The notes under the pieces: generated by a model | Databases searched by the model: none | The model's input: the letters and a program-made list of their open reading frames with translations, nothing else | What the model was told of the DNA's origin: nothing | Shown: one piece after another, positions 60,812-64,000 of the stretch | Layout of the letters: every line of letters begins with the position of its first letter | How positions within the stretch are numbered: the stretch's first letter is position 1 | Position numbers and translations under genes: made by a program | NCBI GenBank assembly: GCA_020809705.1 | Contig: CP085825.1 | Coordinates: 4,588,001 to 4,652,000, forward strand | Reading direction: 5' to 3' | DNA length: 64,000 bases | Source: Calonectria ilicicola | Lineage: Eukaryota > Ascomycota > Sordariomycetes > Hypocreales > Nectriaceae

Positions 60812-63250
60812 TCATGCCATCATGCCGAGGCGGGTGTGGCGCTTGTTCATTCGCGGTCGTTGGGCGGAGATGGCTCCAGGACCATGGCCGAGAGCAGGAC
60901 CAGGTCGCCTAGGAGACCCAAACGGAGATCGCAAAGGTCCCATACCAGGGCTTCCGGGGGGCATCATGGGACTTCCCGGAGGCATCATTGGGCTTCCTGG
61001 AGGCATCATGGGACTTCCTGGAGGCATCATGGGACTTCCTGGAGGCATCATGGGGCTCCCGGGGGGCATCATAGGGCCTCCAGGAGGTCTTGGTCCCGGA
61101 CCCGGACCCGGGCCTGGGCGACCCGGAGGACCCATACCGTACGATGGGCGACGTCCGTTTCCAGGGAAGCCGGGAGGGCCAAGGGGTCCAGGAGGGCCGA
61201 GGGGACCAGGAAGGCTGAGGGGACCAGGTGGCCCCATTGGGCTTCGAAGAGGTCCCTGAGGGCCTGGAGGTCCTGGTGGTCTCATGAATAACTCTGCATC
61301 TGACGGATGGTCATTGTTGGCAAGCCAGGGTTGCTGAACGCGTCTCCAAGCGTCTCGCTCGCAAAACGACTTTCCTTCGACTTCAAAATAGCCATTCGAC
61401 AGCGACTGTCCGCAGTCAAGGCAGCGAAAGCAGCCGACATGATACTTGACATGGAACTCATCCTCCAGATATTGGCCCTCGACGCCCTTTGAGCAGCTGC
61501 CACAAAGACTGCCGTTCAGTTCGTGGTAGTGATGCTCGCAGTAGGGTTTATCTTCGAGAACATAGAACTCTGCGGACGTAAAGGGCTCAGAGCAGGTTGC
61601 ACACACAAAGCATGCCTTGTGGTACTTTCCTGTCAGTCGCCCATCAGCGGAAGAGACGCACTTGCCTCTGATTGCCTGTCCACAGCCCTTGCAGTCGCCT
61701 CGATACGTTCCTGATGGTTTCCGGTTGTTGTGGGGCTCTAATGGGAACATCTCATCGGGGCGCCCAGGTTGAACAGCAGGATCATGCGCGTGCTGATCGT
61801 CGTCGGTATAAGCCCCCAGAATACCAGGAGTGAGTGGAGTATTGAATCCCAGACCATTCTGAATGGCAGGATCAATTCGTTCACCCGGAGACTTCTGGAA
61901 GGACCCTCCAAAAGGCGTCTGGAGCCCTGGGAGTTGGCTGTGCTCAGGTGGTTGCAGTGTCGGGTCAATTCGCAGGTCCTTTGGACGCATGGAATTCATG
62001 GTGTTTTGCACCTCACTCATTAAACCACCCATATTTGTTTTGTCAGAAGGCTCGGGCCGGGTTTGAGACCGTGCCGGGCTGGTCTGTGAGCTGGCCTGGC
62101 CGGGCTGGCTAAAGGTAGAATAACCCGAGGACGTAGAATCAGAGGGCGTGTGGTAAGGGTTTTGGATCCCGAATTCGGCGGCGAGGTCGACCGAGCCAGT
62201 GTTCTTCCGGGGTTGGAGGAGACTCGTTCGTGGCGGAGGGCGTCTCGTGGTATCGGGTCCAATTGACGGCTTGGACTTGTGGCCAAAAGGTCGAGAACCG
62301 GGTGCTGATGGTGTTCGAGGTGGGGGAGGTTCTACAAATGGGTGATATGTGTTTGGGAGTGTCTCAGAGCGACTTATTTGTCCCAAGGGCTTTGGCAGAG
62401 GCTCATCATCACTCATGGGAGGCGGTCCAAAACCTCCATAGTCCATTCTCTTAGGCATGCTGGGACTTGGGGGCACAGCGCCAATAGAGCCAAAGCTGGG
62501 CGTATTGATATGGAGAGGTGCAGTTGCTGATCGCTTCGGGGCCATAGGATCATGAGGGGCACTCAGAAAATCCATTGACCTGTCGTCAAACGAAGCGCTT
62601 CGAGGGGGGAAGGTTGGCGTGGAAGGGTTTCTCATAGTATCGAAAGGCCCAGGAGCGATTTTGTCCATTCGGTTCATTAAGGTCGTGTTGACCGGACTTA
62701 CTGAGAGGTTCTCCATGCTGGGCCCGTATCGTCGTTGACTGAAGCTGCTAAAATCCATAGGGCGGGACGAAGGGATTAAATCATCCTCGAGAGAGGGCGA
62801 TGAGGTAAAAAAATCATCTGTCCGAGGGGGGGACAAGGTTCGGGATTCACCGATGAGGCTGGTTGGTGTCAACTGACCCTGGCGCAACCAAGGTTCATCT
62901 GAGTTCGTGTTAATGATCGTCGGGGTCTGTGCAGTATGGAGTAGCATTACGAATGTCGACTTACTGGCAGCTCTGGTGTCTACAGCAGGGGGTACCCGCC
63001 CGAGCTTCTCGAGTGGTATTGACGCATCGTAAGGTCTGAAGGGTTCGAATTCCTCAGGAGGCGGCGATACTGGCGACAGTACCAGACTGGCCGATGTAAA
63101 GCTACTCCTGATGGTTTCCGGGCGCTTGGGTGTTTCTTCTTCAATCACTTCCTCGCAGATGTGGTCTCCCATGAGGGAGATTTCCACTTGCTGCCCACAT
63201 GAAGAACATTTCACAGTGGGCAGGATCAGCGATTCCCGCGACACGGCCAT
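60812..63250 (-). CDS. Double LIM-domain protein with Pro/Gly/Met repeat tail
   Basis: Exons 63250-62965 and 62898-60812, joined over a 66-nt intron (GTAAGT, branch ATTAAC, acceptor CAG), give 790 residues. The intron has no in-frame stop, so an unspliced form would be 812. Residues 15-32 hold a C-x2-C...H-x-C finger ([20 protein letters not shown]). A long polar region (35-495) follows. LIM1 (about 498-548) reads CKGC, then [10 protein letters not shown], then CEHH. LIM2 (about 557-607) reads CGSC, then [10 protein letters not shown], then CERD. All sixteen zinc ligands of the two fingers are present. The tail is collagen-like (GPPGP) with six PMM heptads. Fungal LIM proteins of this build (paxillin-like, Pxl1 or Lrg1 relatives) work at actin rings and growth sites, but no RhoGAP domain follows here. 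LIM domains bind protein partners, not nucleotides. Confidence 0.88.
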   Translation of the reverse strand: MAVSRESLILPTVKCSSCGQQVEISLMGDHICEEVIEEETPKRPETIRSSFTSASLVLSPVSPPPEEFEPFRPYDASIPLEKLGRVPPAVDTRAASKSTFVMLLHTAQTPTIINTNSDEPWLRQGQLTPTSLIGESRTLSPPRTDDFFTSSPSLEDDLIPSSRPMDFSSFSQRRYGPSMENLSVSPVNTTLMNRMDKIAPGPFDTMRNPSTPTFPPRSASFDDRSMDFLSAPHDPMAPKRSATAPLHINTPSFGSIGAVPPSPSMPKRMDYGGFGPPPMSDDEPLPKPLGQISRSETLPNTYHPFVEPPPPRTPSAPGSRPFGHKSKPSIGPDTTRRPPPRTSLLQPRKNTGSVDLAAEFGIQNPYHTPSDSTSSGYSTFSQPGQASSQTSPARSQTRPEPSDKTNMGGLMSEVQNTMNSMRPKDLRIDPTLQPPEHSQLPGLQTPFGGSFQKSPGERIDPAIQNGLGFNTPLTPGILGAYTDDDQHAHDPAVQPGRPDEMFPLEPHNNRKPSGTYRGDCKGCGQAIRGKCVSSADGRLTGKYHKACFVCATCSEPFTSAEFYVLEDKPYCEHHYHELNGSLCGSCSKGVEGQYLEDEFHVKYHVGCFRCLDCGQSLSNGYFEVEGKSFCERDAWRRVQQPWLANNDHPSDAELFMRPPGPPGPQGPLRSPMGPPGPLSLPGPLGPPGPLGPPGFPGNGRRPSYGMGPPGRPGPGPGPGPRPPGGPMMPPGSPMMPPGSPMMPPGSPMMPPGSPMMPPGSPMMPPGSPGMGPLRSPFGSPRRPGPALGHGPGAISAQRPRMNKRHTRLGMMA
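60950..61085 (-). repeat. 21-nt tandem repeat encoding PPGSPMM heptads
   Basis: CATCAT (Met-Met on the minus strand) recurs at 60962, 60983, 61004, 61025, 61046 and 61067, an exact 21-nt period. The coded unit is PPGSPMM, with the last copy varied to PPGGPMM. It sits in frame inside the tail of the LIM protein. Synonymous differences between copies show it is not a very recent expansion of one unit. Confidence 0.92.
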
Positions 63251-64000
63251 TTTGTGAGATGGACCTCGTATCGCAGGCCCCAGGGGTTGAACAGCGTTAA
63301 TATCCTACGGATACGCGTCTTTTGAAATGCATTGGCCTTTACTGCTTGAAAGCGGCTGCTGCAGCAACACGGCACATGTATGCCGAGTCCTGTAACTTGG
63401 CGTTGGCTGTTGTCTCGGTGAATTGTCTGCGGAGGAGGTGCAACAAGGCGTGGTTTGGTTGGTGATGCTGTCTCATTCATCCCCCGATGACGGTGGGAGT
63501 CGGTTTGTCCCCAAGGCTCCGTGCTGTCCGGCGTCCCTGGGGTTGACGGTTATGTTTGCTCAAGGCGGCTCCAGGAAAAATCGGGCTCGAAGAAGCGCGG
63601 CCAAAGATGGATCGTCGAAAGCGGAGGATGTTGAGTGATCTGCGCGAGATGCAGTGAGGCAATGTAGGTCGCGTATTATCGGAGTAAGTTGCGAGAGAAT
63701 CGTTTGGCTATTACTTGGCTGAGGCCGGGATGGGATGAAAGATTAAAGAGGAAAAAAACCCTTCCAACGCGGACAGGCCAGATTAGACGAGACGAGATTT
63801 GGCACAAAACCCATACAGCATAAACAATTCCCAAACACACAATGACAGAGAGAGGTTCCGGATCATGGGCTCACAGCTAGAGGAAGCGCCGGCTGGACAT
63901 GGAGCTGTCTCGAAGTGTGGAGGGCGGCGTCCCTGGGCGCTGGGTGGGTTCAGTGCTAAGGGGGACCCATGCCTCATCCCAGACTAACCCTAGCTCCCTA
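63251..64000. other. Upstream region of the LIM gene
   Basis: Probable promoter and leader of the LIM-domain gene, which reads away from it. Short open frames on both strands have no recognisable product. The window ends before any further gene can be seen. Confidence 0.5.

Noticed and set aside
1..64000. CRISPR arrays, rRNA, intact transposons, polyketide or peptide synthetase cluster
   Set aside because: No spaced repeat array, rRNA core, transposase or reverse transcriptase motif, or synthase signature was seen on either strand.

Overview
This window reads as nuclear DNA of a filamentous ascomycete. The genes have short introns (about 50-280 nt) with GTAAGT/GTATGT-type donors, CTAAC/CTGAC-like branch sites and CAG/TAG acceptors. 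Leaders are pyrimidine-rich. The protein set is typical of Pezizomycotina: a Zn2Cys6 regulator, a DUF3405 protein, a fungal GT31-like glycosyltransferase, an SPX-DUF202 protein and an ORP1-like protein. A member of Sordariomycetes, perhaps Hypocreales, is my best guess, but the sequence alone does not prove it. Gene density is low: ten well-supported protein genes, one tRNA and one doubtful small gene in 64 kb. No rRNA, CRISPR array, intact transposon, or polyketide/non-ribosomal peptide cluster was seen.

Layout. 1-11.7 kb is gene-poor. It holds a small CCHC zinc-knuckle gene (3441-3921, with a reading-frame problem) behind a good-looking promoter with two CCAAT-containing repeats and a TATA box, an intron-containing tRNA-Leu(CAA) (4898-5008, minus), and two stretches that look like decayed genes (about 7.2-8.7 kb and 9.2-9.7 kb, both minus). 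From 11.7 to 31.96 kb come an F-box protein (+), a type II membrane GT31-like glycosyltransferase (-), a SIS-domain arabinose-5-phosphate-isomerase-like protein (+), an SPX-DUF202 protein resembling Vtc5 (+) and a Zn2Cys6 transcription factor (-). From 36.9 to 43.6 kb there are a GNAT acetyltransferase (+) and a six-exon ORP1-like protein (-). 43.6-52.6 kb is a 9.1-kb stretch without a recognisable gene, rich in simple repeats. From 52.6 to 63.25 kb three minus-strand genes follow: an uncharacterised protein with a conserved-looking C-terminal domain, a DUF3405 membrane protein and a double-LIM-domain protein with a proline/glycine/methionine repeat tail.

The genes do not form an obvious pathway or cluster. 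Two are probable secretory-pathway membrane proteins (GT31-like, DUF3405), one probably belongs to vacuolar polyphosphate metabolism (SPX-DUF202), one to cytoskeletal or polarity signalling (LIM), and two to regulation or turnover (Zn2Cys6, F-box). Exon boundaries were worked out by hand from splice signals and reading-frame continuity. No transcript evidence or database search was available.
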